Source: Brevibacillus humidisoli (GTDB lineage: Bacteria > Bacillota > Bacilli > Brevibacillales > Brevibacillaceae). Taken from it: a stretch of 64,000 nucleotides of DNA. A model generated the notes under the pieces. The model searched no databases, had not been told where the DNA came from, and was given only the letters and a program-made list of their open reading frames with translations. A program made the position numbers and the translations under genes. The stretch lies in NCBI RefSeq assembly GCF_020923435.1, contig NZ_CP087263.1, positions 4,173,970 through 4,237,969 of the forward strand, given 5' to 3'. This document shows positions 1 through 10,198 of the stretch, piece after piece (the first letter of the stretch is position 1; each line of letters starts with the position of its first letter).

Positions 1-2112
1 TCATCCGATGTAACCTGCACCTTGTTTACCACTTCACCTGACGAGGTTCCTGGCTTCACTTTGGCACGCAGCGCGATCACAAGCGATTCGCCTGGAGGCA
101 GTGTGCTGTTCTCCCAGTGCCAGGTCAGTTTCTTGCTGCCGTCGTCAAGGTCCTCGCTGTTAAACGTGGGCTGTAGAAAGTCAGCCGGCGCGTCGGTCAT
201 TGACCAGCTATCTTCAGCGAGCTCCAGCTCAGCTGGCAAAATGTCCGTCAACAGCGGGTTGGTCAAGTCCGCACTTCCGTGAGAGCTGTTATCCAACTTG
301 AGGGTATAGGTGACTTCCTCTGTTGGGTTAAGCGAAGAACGGCTTGCCGTTTTTTCCAGATCCACCAACGGTCGATCTTGTACAACCTCAATCGTGGAAG
401 AGTCTGCGGCATTCTTGGTCTGCCCTGCGAACTCATACTCGAGAGTCGCCGTGTTGGTGATTTCTTTCGCTTCATCCGGACCTACGGGCAAATCTGCCGG
501 CACACGATAGGTCATTTCGAACGCGCTTCTCTGGATGAAGTTAATCGGGAGATCGGCAAACTCAAACTTAACGCCTTTGATCTTCCCTGCTAGTTCACCG
601 CTGACGGTTAACGTCTCGCTGGAGGAAGCGGAAACACCAGTTTTCCAGACCTGCCAGCTGGTTGCGTCCGTGCTCTTGGTATAGTAAATGTCATACGTTT
701 GGATACCGGAGAACGTGGCTGTTTTCAATGCTTCCAGATCCAACTGGATATCATTGATCTCCCCTATAGCAGGATCAGTGGATACAGCCTTGGTTGGTGT
801 CATGTCGACAATCGTGGCAGTCGGTATGGTTTGGTTAGACTTGTTTTCAAAACCGTTAATCGTAAATGTAACCGTCTGCCCCGGAGATACCTCTTCGTTG
901 TACCAGAAATGCCCCTTGTTGATGGAAGCACCCAAGTCCTCCGAACCGGTCTGGAATCCATGATCCACCTGTGCCGTCAGCGTTTGTACGTCCTCACCCA
1001 AAGGGGGTAAACGTAGCCGTCACCTGGTTTACTGCCGTGTCATCGGGGAAATCTGCCGGGTATTGTACTTTTACCTTCAGCGTCTTCTCGTCTCTGGGGC
1101 TATCGCCCAAGTCCCAGGTAAGGGTATGTGCGTCCGGATCATAGACTCCTTTTGGCGAGGAAGCAGTAGGGTCCGAATCGTCATAGATTGCCCCCGGCGG
1201 CAGCGTATCGACGATCGTCACATCGGTGATGTCGAGAGCACCAGTAGATGAGCTGTTTTCCGAGAAAACAATCTCGTACTCCACTTCCGAACCTTTCATC
1301 GGATCGGGAAGAGGGCGGATTTTTTCTTTGGTGAGCTGCCAGTCCGCATTTGCCTCCGCGGTAACCGAAACATCGTTTGAAGGCTGCTCTTTGGGCTCTC
1401 CTTCGATCGTTGCTTCAAATGTACAATGCGCGGTTGCTGTGGTACCATTCGGTGTCTCGTAGTTAGGGAACCTTGCTTTTACGGTTAGGATACCAGTGGA
1501 ACCCGCGGGCAGCTTGTCGTTTTCAAACCCGAAGGTAATGGTATTTGTTGCATCGTCAAAGGTTCCATGCGAAATATCGCTGTCGATGTGCGATACGTAC
1601 TCGACACCCTGCGGAATCTCAAATACGATTTTCGGGGTTTCAAACTCGTACTGCATCGTGCTGGAAACGCTGTATCGGATCGTGTATTCAAACGTTTCCC
1701 CCGCTTTTACGTTTGTCTTGTTTACAGCAAGGTCAAGTACGATAAGTTCATCAGATGGTTCGGTTGCTAGCGGGGTTTCTAGATCGCCCGTTGGCGGGGT
1801 TTCTGGATCGCCCGTCGTCGGGGTTTCTGGATCCTCCGTTGGCGGGGGTTCTGGATCGCCCGTCGTCGGGGTTTCTGGATCCTCCGTTGTCGGCGTTTCT
1901 GGATCGCCCGTCGGCGGCGTTTCCGGAACCTCGGTCGTCGGCGCATCCGTTTGATCCGTCGTCGACGTATCCGGTTCGTCCGCACTCGGACTTGCTAATT
2001 CTGCCTGCACTGTTGTCTGGTTCTCTGCGTGTATAACTGCATGCGGCAGGATCATTTGCACGAGAAGCATGAAGATAAACACGATCACGTGCATGTTTTT
2101 CCTGCACTTCAT
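1..2112 (-). pseudogene. Secreted surface protein with DUF11-like repeats, frameshifted, runs off left edge
   Basis: A signal peptide (residues 1-29, hydrophobic, ending near VIHA) is followed by a Pro/Thr/Asp-rich octapeptide linker (about residues 58-113). After it come beta-rich repeats of the DUF11/isopeptide type, recognisable by phrases such as DVTIVDTLPPGA and LLTDILPAELE. The first frame stops at 994 after residue 372. The frame one base away is open without a stop from about 1005 to position 1 and continues the same repeat type, so one extra base in the C5-T3-G3 run near 996-1005 breaks a longer gene. The start has an excellent ribosome site (GGAGGGGAG) overlapping the sortase stop, so the two genes are co-transcribed. 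A sorting signal would lie outside the window. Likely role, inferred: cell-wall adhesin or structural protein. Confidence 0.82.
1772..1939 (-). repeat. Seven 24-bp tandem repeats coding an octapeptide linker
   Basis: Seven in-register 24-bp units encode variants of (D/E)PETP(P/T)TGD just after the signal peptide of the surface protein. Third-position changes distinguish the units, so the array is not a recent perfect expansion. Unit number is likely to vary between strains (inference). Confidence 0.9.
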
Positions 2113-2118
2113 CTGTTG

Positions 2119-2757
2119 CTACTCCCCTCCATCCACTAAATTCCCTTTCACAATCAATCGATGGGTGGGATTACGCGGCGGATCACACGTAATCAAGGTG
2201 ATTTCCGCTGTATTCTCGGTATTGTCGAGAACCCCTATCTCATACGGTGTCACCAAAAATGAATCCGTAACGGAATAGACATAACCACCCGTGTCGGTTT
2301 GGATCCGGATGAGATCTCCACGAGACAGTTCATTCAATCTGCTGAACTGCTTGCCGTGCGTCCAACTCCGGTGACCAGCAAGAACCAGATTACCCACTTC
2401 TCCGGGTGTACGGTCTGGCTCCACCTTCCCGATCCCCAGTCGAAGCTGTTCTTCATCGGTACCTGGCAGGATAACCTCCTCCAGTCCAATCTTGTCGATG
2501 CTGATCACGCCAAGCACTTGATCATCTTCGGTTTTTGTACTTTCTATGGAGCCGGAAGAAACAGCAGTCAGCTCATTTGACGAAGTTTGCAGCGTAGTGA
2601 AAGGTTTTTCTTTGTGCTGTTTCCATTCGTTCAACAGCCGAGTTTGCTCTTTTTCCTGCCACCACCTGTCCGCAAAGGGATAGCAGATCAAAGAAATGCC
2701 CGAAAACAAAAACAACCAAATAAGGGCTGTGACGGCTCTCCCCTTGAAAAACGGCAA
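2119..2757 (-). CDS. Class D-like sortase
   Basis: Membrane transpeptidase that would anchor surface proteins. Numbered from the longest frame (upstream start at 2907), it has a membrane anchor at residues 58-77, His179 in LAGHRSW, Cys241 in TLITCDPP and Arg250 in NPTHRLIVKG, the sortase triad in the usual order. The 2907 start has no ribosome site and gives an unusually long cytoplasmic tail. A TTG at 2757 is preceded by a strong AAAGGAGGAGGAG and gives about 212 residues with the anchor near the N-terminus, the usual class D layout, so that start is preferred. It lies directly upstream of the secreted DUF11-like protein, probably its substrate. The class assignment (D versus another small class) is inferred from context and motif. 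Confidence 0.85.
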   Translation of the reverse strand: MPFFKGRAVTALIWLFLFSGISLICYPFADRWWQEKEQTRLLNEWKQHKEKPFTTLQTSSNELTAVSSGSIESTKTEDDQVLGVISIDKIGLEEVILPGTDEEQLRLGIGKVEPDRTPGEVGNLVLAGHRSWTHGKQFSRLNELSRGDLIRIQTDTGGYVYSVTDSFLVTPYEIGVLDNTENTAEITLITCDPPRNPTHRLIVKGNLVDGGE

Positions 2758-2945
2758 TCGAATAGCGCTCCTCCTCCTTTCCTTGCCACGATTCTGGCTG
2801 CCTGGGCACCCCCTTGCATTCCGAGAGCGCACGGATGTTTCCATATTTTGGTCGATACTCTCGGAGTTATGAGTATAAAAAAACGTTCTAAACAATTTCT
2901 CAACCATTTTTCACGATCGGGTAGGGACTTGTTCGTTCTTTCGAA

Positions 2946-2975
2946 AGGGATATTGTATTAAGGGATATTGTATTA
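2946..2975 (-). repeat. Tandem 15-bp duplication carrying a TACAAT hexamer twice
   Basis: Two perfect adjacent copies of a 15-mer (AGGGATATTGTATTA on the plus strand). On the minus strand each copy contains TTAATACAAT, a plausible -10 hexamer facing the sortase operon. No good -35 is visible, so promoter function is only possible. Confidence 0.6.
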
Positions 2976-3145
2976 AGGAGGGGGGAGGTGGGGTTCTTCT
3001 CAAGGGCTTCAGCTTCGTCAGGTGCCTCCGTCACAATCGCGTGATCGAACGCAGGCAGAATCAATCATCTTTCTCTCCATTCACTTACAGGAGAAAAGAA
3101 AATAAAACCTTTCGATTGTATGGTGGTTAGTGGTTGGTGAGACCC

Positions 3146-3179
3146 TTAAAAAGAGCCGCGCGGATACGGCTCTTTTTTC
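3146..3179 (-). terminator. Rho-independent terminator after the SgrR-type gene
   Basis: An 8-bp stem (AAGAGCCG/CGGCTCTT at 3151-3158 and 3166-3173) has T-runs on both sides. It lies about 30 nt beyond the stop of the minus-strand regulator and could act in both directions. Confidence 0.85.
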
Positions 3180-3203
3180 TTGTTGCAAGAAACGATAGAC
3201 AGT

Positions 3204-5060
3204 TCAGTGTGATATATCGCACTCTTCCCTTACCATACGCGGATGAAACCAGATTTTATGGAAGTTGAGCCAACCAGATGAGTTTATCGTAACCCCACGA
3301 ACTGATCGATGGAAGGAGGTGCTTTTTTTTCGATGTACAAGATATAGAATGGAATACGTTTGCCTGATCAAATGCTCCAAGCGAGTAAGCTTACGGTGCC
3401 GTTCCAACTCGTCGGATTCACGAAAGATTGATTCAGTCGCCTTTGTTACGGCCTCTGCTGTTTGCTGGTCAAACGCAGACAAGAAGTAATTTTTTTGAAG
3501 ATACATTTCCAACTCGCATATCTCGTCATCAACAAAGACGTTTCCATATAGCTGGCAGTCATAATCTGGTGAAGAATGGTGAATCGCCAGATGAGATGGC
3601 TCTCGAATATCTACTTCCATATCGATCCCAAACGACTTGCAGCGTTCTCTGATCCAGGCAGCATCTGTTTCGTGGTATTTCGTTGTTGTCAAACGGAACG
3701 TTTCACCTTGATAGCCGCTTGCGTGCAATAGTGCTGTGATTTCCCGTCGACCTAGACGGGTGTTCGCTCCCGTTGTCTGAGCAGAACCCATCATGTCCGC
3801 ACGGAAACCTTGTGCCGGTGAGAACCGGTCCCCGCCTAGATCTGCTATCATCTGCTCCCGGTCAATGATATGGTGCAGCGCTTCACGGAAACTGGTGTGA
3901 TTTTGCGGACCTACTTTCCGCTGGTTAAAGACAAGCAGCGTGCAGCAGGAGAACAGCGTCTCCATGTTGTGCCACTCAGCATCGCTTCTGCTCGACCCTT
4001 TCCATTGTGCTTTGGGAGTGTCCCCATATGAAGACATAATAGATGTCCACTCTGGCTCCTTCAATCGGCCGGGTTCCATACCAGGGAGCATCAGCACCTC
4101 AACCCGGTCCAGTTGCGGCCTGCCTTGAATGTGTGTCGGAAATGCCTCTAAACTGCAGATTCCCTCGTTGAAACGGACGATTCGGAATGGACCCGTTCCT
4201 ACCGGTTTTTTCCCAAAGCCCACCTCATCTTTTTGCACAATATCTCTCGGAACAATACTGGAAGGAATGGTAGAGAGAAACCGCAGGAACAAGTGATTCG
4301 GTTCTTTTAAACGGATGCGTACCGTCTTATAATCCATCTCTTCCACCAGCTCAATATCTTGAAACATCCAGCTAGATTCGTAACGATCAGGCTGTAATCG
4401 GATCCGATCCAGAGAAAAAACGACATCAGCAGCAGTCAGTTCCCGACCGTGATGGAACATCACTCCTTTTTTCAGATGAAACATCCACTCTCGGCCATCA
4501 TCACCGCTCTCCCAAGAATGCGCGATACAAGGCATGATCGTTCGACTGTCATGGTCATATGTCAAAAGTGTATTGAACACCTGGCCCGCGATATGTGAAT
4601 CAAGACAGTAATAGATCAAACCAGGGTCTAACGTGACGATCGTTCGATACACGGGAAAACGAAGCGTATCCTGAAGTTTGTCAGAAACGGTTTTTGTGGA
4701 GAAGCCCATTCCTGCTGACAGCCAGTTTACATATCGGTTTTTGACCGCGTTTCCTCCGAACCGGTTCATCAGCTCGATCGCTTCTTTCACATCGCCCTGT
4801 TCCATCCTATGCTTCGCTTCCTGAAGCAGAATCTCATCCGAATCCGTGAGCAGCGTCAATACGGAGGTATGACCACGGCCCCGCCCTGGTTGCCACTTGA
4901 TCCAGCCGAGTTCACAAAGTTTGCGAATGATCTGTTTGGCATAGCGAGGTGTGCAATGCCAGACGCCGGTTAGTTTTTCGACCGTGACGGGAAAGGGTGT
5001 GCCAATCTCTTGGGTTCCAAAAAACAGGCGAAGCTCTAAAAAATAAAGAATGATCGACAT
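3204..5060 (-). CDS. SgrR-family transcriptional regulator (HTH plus solute-binding domain)
   Basis: The N-terminal winged-helix region (about residues 1-80; LTGVWHCTPRYAKQIIRKL then LGWIKWQPGRGRG) is the SgrR_N type. It is followed by a family 5 periplasmic-binding-like domain (PCIAHSWESGDDGREWMFHLKKGV, TAADVVFSLDRIR). No signal peptide is present, so this is a cytoplasmic regulator, not a transporter component. The ATG at 5060 is preferred over 5072 because GAGG sits six bases upstream of it. It is transcribed divergently from the MFS gene at 5221, the usual pairing, so it probably controls that exporter in response to a small ligand. The ligand is unknown. Confidence 0.9.
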   Translation of the reverse strand: MSIILYFLELRLFFGTQEIGTPFPVTVEKLTGVWHCTPRYAKQIIRKLCELGWIKWQPGRGRGHTSVLTLLTDSDEILLQEAKHRMEQGDVKEAIELMNRFGGNAVKNRYVNWLSAGMGFSTKTVSDKLQDTLRFPVYRTIVTLDPGLIYYCLDSHIAGQVFNTLLTYDHDSRTIMPCIAHSWESGDDGREWMFHLKKGVMFHHGRELTAADVVFSLDRIRLQPDRYESSWMFQDIELVEEMDYKTVRIRLKEPNHLFLRFLSTIPSSIVPRDIVQKDEVGFGKKPVGTGPFRIVRFNEGICSLEAFPTHIQGRPQLDRVEVLMLPGMEPGRLKEPEWTSIMSSYGDTPKAQWKGSSRSDAEWHNMETLFSCCTLLVFNQRKVGPQNHTSFREALHHIIDREQMIADLGGDRFSPAQGFRADMMGSAQTTGANTRLGRREITALLHASGYQGETFRLTTTKYHETDAAWIRERCKSFGIDMEVDIREPSHLAIHHSSPDYDCQLYGNVFVDDEICELEMYLQKNYFLSAFDQQTAEAVTKATESIFRESDELERHRKLTRLEHLIRQTYSILYLVHRKKSTSFHRSVRGVTINSSGWLNFHKIWFHPRMVREECDISH

Positions 5061-5099
5061 CGTGACCCTCATTTCTGGTGTAAAAGGTGAACAGATTCA

Positions 5100-5220
5100 A
5101 ACAAATCATACCCTTTTTATCCCCTTTTGGACAGATATACTCAAGATAACGTTACTCAAAAACCAAACAAACAAATCGATCACCTAGACGTGACGAATCA
5201 AAAAGGGATGATGAACAAAC
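5100..5220. promoter_or_regulatory. Divergent control region between SgrR-type regulator and MFS gene
   Basis: This short shared region holds the promoters of both genes. A perfect palindrome TAACGTTA (5147-5154) within AAGATAACGTTACTC is the best operator candidate. No firm -35/-10 pair was assigned. Confidence 0.4.
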
Positions 5221-6468
5221 ATGAAGATCCACTTGAAGAAACTGCGTGACATGGCCGACTTTCATCCGGTTGCCTGGGGTGTAATCATCGGGACCTTTCT
5301 TTCCCGTACCGGTTTTTTTATGACGATTCCGTTTTTGGGCATTTATTTGGGTAAGGTCAAGGGGATCGATCCAGCCACAGTTGGGGCTATATTGGCAGCA
5401 AGCTTATTGGCAGGGACGGCAAGCAGCGTTTTGGGAGGGGCGTTATCGGATCGACTGGGCCGCTACCCCGTGATGATCTCTGCAATGGCTGCGTGGAGCC
5501 TTGTCTTGGTCGGATACGCCTACGCAGACGCATTGTGGCAGTTCTTCTTATTAAGTACGTTAAACGGCCTCTTTCGCAGCGTATTCGAACCGACGGCGAG
5601 AGCACTGTTGGCCGATGTCACTCCAGCCCAACGTCGTGCAGATGCCTTTCATGCGAGGTATTTTGCGATCAATATGGGTGGAGCGATCGGACCATTATTG
5701 GGTTTGAAACTGGGGGCAGGCAGCGCTTCAGCGTTTTTGCCGTTTTTGGTAAGCGCGGGCATATTCGCTGTCTACGCCGTCGTGTTGGTGGTTTTCATGA
5801 TCACGTTCAATCAAAAGATGGAAAAGGCATCCACTACTGTCCCGTTGAGGCAAATGGTTCGGATTGTTTTCACTGACCGCGTGTTTCTTTATTTCCTGCT
5901 GGGAAACGTGTTTGTGGCGGGAGCCTATTCTCACTTGGATACGACGCTGTCGCAGTTCATTGGTCATGACCGGATCGAAGCGTATTCCTTTCTATTCGTG
6001 ATCAATACGCTGTCTGTATTGGTCCTTCAGTATCCCCTGGCAAAACTGATGAAACGCTTCTCATCTATAACGGCGTTAAAGGTTGGCTGCTTGTTGTTTG
6101 GACTGGGTCTGTTCGGATTTGGTCTTTTTGAAGATATGCTGATGCTCGCGTTGTCTATGGTGGTATTTACGACTGGTGAAATCTTGTGTTTTGTCATTGG
6201 CGATGTGCTGATAGGAGAAATTGCTCCTGAACATTTGAGAGGGACATATTATGGCGCCAGTGGCTTTGCTTTTATCGGGCAGAGTGTTTGCACCTGGATT
6301 GGCGGCATCTTGCTCCAACTATTAGGATTCAGTCAAGGCCCCCTGCTATTTGGCATTCTCATGCTGCTTACGTTCTTGGCCTTTCCGTTCTTTCGCAGAG
6401 GACAGCAATTATGGGAGCAGCAGCAGGGCATTGAGCAGGCCGGAAGTGTAGCTGTAGAAGTGAAGTAA
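5221..6468 (+). CDS. MFS transporter
   Basis: A protein of 415 residues with about twelve hydrophobic helices. The MFS signature after helix 2 reads GGALSDRLGRYPVMI, close to the G-x-x-x-D-R-x-G-R-R motif A of drug and sugar exporters. A second related loop (YPLAKLMKRFSS) lies in the C-terminal half. It is an inner-membrane exporter or importer, and the substrate cannot be read from sequence. Upstream is AAAGGGATGATG, a modest ribosome site. The divergent SgrR-type regulator suggests substrate-responsive control, by analogy with SgrR/SetA-type pairs. Confidence 0.9.
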   Translation: MKIHLKKLRDMADFHPVAWGVIIGTFLSRTGFFMTIPFLGIYLGKVKGIDPATVGAILAASLLAGTASSVLGGALSDRLGRYPVMISAMAAWSLVLVGYAYADALWQFFLLSTLNGLFRSVFEPTARALLADVTPAQRRADAFHARYFAINMGGAIGPLLGLKLGAGSASAFLPFLVSAGIFAVYAVVLVVFMITFNQKMEKASTTVPLRQMVRIVFTDRVFLYFLLGNVFVAGAYSHLDTTLSQFIGHDRIEAYSFLFVINTLSVLVLQYPLAKLMKRFSSITALKVGCLLFGLGLFGFGLFEDMLMLALSMVVFTTGEILCFVIGDVLIGEIAPEHLRGTYYGASGFAFIGQSVCTWIGGILLQLLGFSQGPLLFGILMLLTFLAFPFFRRGQQLWEQQQGIEQAGSVAVEVK

Positions 6469-6563
6469 AAAAGCGCAGGTAACACTCGCTTGGCTATTCG
6501 GACGGTGAGAAGATTGATTTACCTGAGCCTCTCACGACGTGATTTTTCGTCGCCACTCAATGG

Positions 6564-6618
6564 AAAATTGCTATTACTTGTGATAAGGTTATCGGTGGTG
6601 TCTGTGTACGTTGCTATT
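6564..6618. repeat. Degenerate copy of the dispersed palindromic repeat
   Basis: It shares TTGCTATTACTTGTGATAAGG with the family core (TTGCCGTTACTTATGGTACGG at 37.48 kb) and ends with a complementary TACGTTGCTATT, but the stem is poor. It lies in the gap between the MFS gene and the kinase gene. Confidence 0.4.
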
Positions 6619-6698
6619 AGATCCATTCTTCTCCCCTATTATCTCCACATGCAGCCCAAGATAAATGCTCCCACAGGAAGGAATATTAATAGGAAAGT

Positions 6699-9600
6699 AT
6701 GAGTAGTGTCCAATCGATTGCCAATATGATGCGAGCACGAAATAAACCTGCCCTAAAGTATGTTGTCATCATCATCCTGTTTGTTTCTGTTCTCCTTAGT
6801 CTGCGGTGGCTCTGGTCCGAAGTGTTTTATGCGGCGGAGCAGCCCCGTGCGGTTCAAGGAGTACTCGACATGCGCGGCTGGCACTTCGCGGAAGCACCTC
6901 CTATCAAGCTGAATGGCGAATGGCAGTTTTTCCCCAGTGCATTCATCTCGCATGAAGAGACATCACAAGAAACCGTAGACAACCCGCGTTATGTGCAAGT
7001 TCCGGGAGATTGGCGAAGTGCTTTTCCGGAAGACTCGGAATCTTCGTTTGGTTACGGGACGTACCGATTGCGGATCTTGGTCGATGATTTTTCTCTGGAT
7101 CAACCCTATACCTTCTGGATTCAGGATATTCAGGCCTCTTCCAATGTTGAAGTCAACGGGGAGAGGCAAGTTGCATTTGGCCCTCCTGCAGAACGTGCAG
7201 AGGAGTACAAGCCAAAGAATGTCTCCTATACCGTATCGCACACATCAGATGGGGCGAAAGAGATCGAGCTGCTTGTGCGCGTGGCTAACTTCGACAACCC
7301 GTTCCATGGCGGGATTATCAGACCGATCCATTTCGGCTCGCAGGCAGCGATCGATACGGAACGCTGGTATTCCATCGGTTTTCAGCTCGTTACCTTCATG
7401 GTGCTGATGCTGCATGCGTTTTACGCCTGCATCTTGTACTTGTTCAATCCGCGGCAAAAGGCGTTCCTTGTCTTCTTCCTGCTGCTCTTGACCGCGGCCA
7501 TCTCAGTTGTCTCCAATAACGATGACATACTCATGATATGGCTGCCGATCAACTATGCCTGGGCCCTGAAAATCAGCCTGCTCTCCTACCTGTGGCTGTC
7601 TTTTCTGACCCTGCTGATGGCCAGAGCGTTTTCCGGATATGCGTCTCAACTCAAGTTGTTCCGGACATATACCGCTCTGCTTGCCCTGTATTCGTTGTTT
7701 GTGCTGGCCGTGTCTCCGCCGCTCATTTACTATTCGATCGAAGCAAAGGTATTCGTAGTGCTGTACCTGTTTCCATTGGCCTGGTTTGTCTGTCTGATCG
7801 GGAAAATGGTGATCCAAAATGATCACGACGTCATCTTTCTGCTGCTTGCGGCCACCAGCGTCGTATCCGGTGTAGTCTGCGGGATGTGCAATTTTTACCA
7901 GGAAGTGACCAGCGTCTTCTATCCGATCGATGTAATGGCGGCCATCGTCGGCTTTTCCGCTTACTGGTTTAAAAAGTACTTCCGCAACTCCGAGGAGAAC
8001 GCCAAGCTGAACGAGCAGCTTAGACAGGCTGACAAGCTGAAGGACCAGTTTCTCGCCAACACATCGCATGAGTTAAGAACGCCGCTGCACGGCATCTTAA
8101 ATATCGCGCGGAACATCGCGGACAAAGAGCAGCATACGATGGACGCCAAGAGTCTGGAGGACATGGAGCTGCTGATCACGATCAGCCGGCGGATGTCGCA
8201 TCTGCTGGACGATCTGCTGGACATCTTGCGGCTCAAGGAGAAGCGCATCGTGCTGCAGCAGGAGCCGTTGGCCCTCCAATCGGTCGTTTCCGGCGTCTTT
8301 AGCATGCTCAAGTTTATGGCAGACGGCAAACCCGTTCAGCTCAAGATGGAGATTGCGGAATCGATGCCGCCCATTATGGCGGATGAAAAGCGGCTGGTGC
8401 AGATTTTGTTCAACCTGCTGCATAACGCGCTCAAATACACCGAGGAAGGGACGGTTGCCGTTTCTGCCGAAGCACGGAACGGACACGCCATCATACGAGT
8501 GTCCGACACCGGAGTGGGCATAGACGAGGAGACACAGACACGTATTTTCATGCCTTACGAGCAGGGAGCTAACCAACTAAGCGATGGACGAGGATTCGGG
8601 CTCGGCTTAAGCATTTTGCAAGCAGTTGGTAGAACTCCACGGCAGCGAATTGAGCGTTGGCTCCAAAGCAGGGCAAGGCTCCGTATTCAACTTTTCGCTT
8701 CCGTTGGCCGAAACGCAAGGGTTGCCATCAATTCGGGACGTCTCCGATCATCACACTAACGGATTGGAGGAAATCGCGGCATCACGGGTCTTGTCAGATG
8801 ATGCCTCGGCTCATGCGTGGTCTTCGCTGCCGCTTACCGTGCCGCCTGCTGGTGACGAAAAGGCGAACCTGCTCATCGTCGATGACGATCCTGTCAACCT
8901 GAAGGTGCTAATCGGTATGCTTTCGTCGGAGGCGTACAACGTGAGAACGGTGACATCAGCTCGGGAAGCGCTGGAATGGCTGGCTATAGAACAATGGGAT
9001 ATGCTCATTGCCGATGTGATGATGCCACATATGTCTGGCTACGAGTTGACGCAAAAGGTGAGGGAGCGCTTCTCCGCTGCAGAACTTCCGGTTTTGCTGC
9101 TGACCGCGCGGAGTGAGCCTGCAGATATCTACACCGGTTTTATGTCCGGGGCTAACGATTACGTCACCAAGCCGGTCGACGCCATGGAACTGAAATATCG
9201 CATCTGGTCGCTCACAACGTTGAAGCAATCGGTCAATGAACGGCTGCGCTTGGAGGCTGCTTATCTGCAGGCGCAAATCCACCCCCATTTTCTGTTTAAC
9301 ACCCTGAACTCGATCATGGCGCTGAGCGAATGGGATACGGATAGAATGCGCAAACTGGGCGATGCCTTTACATCCTATCTGCGGATCAGCTTTGATAACC
9401 GCCGGAGAGCTAGTCCCGCTTTCCCACGAACTGGATCTGGTCCGTGCCTATCTCTATATCGAGCAAGAGCGCTTCGAGGACAGGTTGTCCATCGTGTGGG
9501 AGGTTGATCCAGATCTCGATCTGCTGCTTCCGCCACTTACGATCCAGCCGCTCGTGGAAAATGCGGTCCGACATGGCGTGCTAAGCCAAGCCAAAGGGGG

Positions 9601-9859
9601 GACGGTGCAGATCCGAATTCTCCGCCAGGCTGATGCGACGTATATCGAGGTAAAGGACGACGGCACGGGGATGGAGCAAGAGAAGATCCGGTATGTTTTG
9701 GATACGACGAGGAAGCATCAAGGTGGGATCGGGTTGTGCAATACAAATCGGCGGTTGACGCAAATGTACGGGAAGGGATTATCCATACAGAGCAAGGCAG
9801 GCGAAGGGACGGTTGTTTCGTTTGTTATTCCGGACCGCGACTGGCGTGAGCGTGATTAG
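6699..9859 (+). pseudogene. Hybrid histidine kinase (DISM-type sensor, HK, receiver, second HK), two frameshifts
   Basis: Three consecutive frames form one sensor protein. Frame 1 (6699 to about 8620) has a TM anchor (about 21-40), an extracellular jelly-roll-like region, seven more TM helices (7TMR-DISM layout), a HisKA box HELRTPLHGI near residue 457 and an HATPase with N, G1 and G2 boxes. Frame 2 (about 8626-9400) finishes the HATPase, then has a receiver (LIVDDDP, Asp in LIADVMMP, Lys in YVTKPVD) and the LytS-type HisK motif IHPHFLFNTLNSI. Frame 3 (about 9400-9859) has a second HATPase (LVENAVRHG, DDGTGM, GGIGLCNTNRRL). Dropping one base near 8613-8620 and one C near 9399-9400 restores a single reading frame. 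Real inactivation or sequencing error cannot be told apart here. No response regulator lies next to it. Confidence 0.85.
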
Positions 9860-10073
9860 GGATGGTAGGCTTCGCTTTGAGATGACCGGAATTGTCAATA
9901 TCGCGATCAGAAAGTCATAGAGAACTTCGACCAAACGGATTATGAATCTGCATTTATCACTCTAATCGGCCAAAAGGAAGCGAAAAGCTGACGGCGGTTT
10001 GTCAGTTGGCAGCCTTAGGCCTTTTTTTATGTCCATGAGACGGAAGCTTTACCCATTTCACACAACCGGCGCA

Positions 10074-10161
10074 CCTATTCCTCAAAATAGGGTGACTCAT
10101 TATAAAAGTGGTCACACTGGATGAAAGAGCACGAATCATGAAAAGAGCGAACATTCAACGT
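10074..10161 (+). promoter_or_regulatory. Candidate enhancer sites for the sigma-54 activator
   Basis: Three repeats sit upstream of the -24/-12 promoter: an inverted pair CCTATT/AATAGG (10074-10079, 10086-10091), an inverted pair GTGAC/GTCAC (10092-10096, 10111-10115), and a direct repeat of ATGAAA(A)GAGC beginning near 10121 and 10138. Activators of this class bind such sites 80-200 bp upstream. Which one is used here is inference. Confidence 0.5.
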
Positions 10162-10182
10162 TTTTTGCTTCATTGGAATGAT

Positions 10183-10198
10183 TGGCACGCTTCTTGCT
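10183..10198 (+). promoter_or_regulatory. Sigma-54 (-24/-12) promoter of the asparaginase-peptide operon
   Basis: TGGCACGCTTCTTGCT matches the RpoN consensus TGGCAC-N5-TTGCW. GG at 10184-10185 and GC at 10196-10197 are separated by exactly 10 bases. Predicted transcription start is near 10209, about 37 nt before the asparaginase ATG. The operon encodes a GAFTGA-containing activator, which supports this reading. Confidence 0.85.

Larger units (their letters stand above)
2758..3203. other. Gene-poor stretch upstream of the sortase
   Basis: Apart from the possible N-terminal extension of the sortase frame to 2907, no coding region is supported here. The stretch holds a 15-bp tandem duplication (2946-2975) and the terminator at 3146-3179. 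Confidence 0.6.

Noticed and set aside
1779-1985. Arg-rich and Pro-rich frames over the 24-bp repeats
   Set aside because: Shadows created by translating the tandem repeat in other frames.
6490-6702. 70-residue frame before the kinase gene
   Set aside because: No ribosome site, overlaps a palindromic repeat copy and has no protein-like features.
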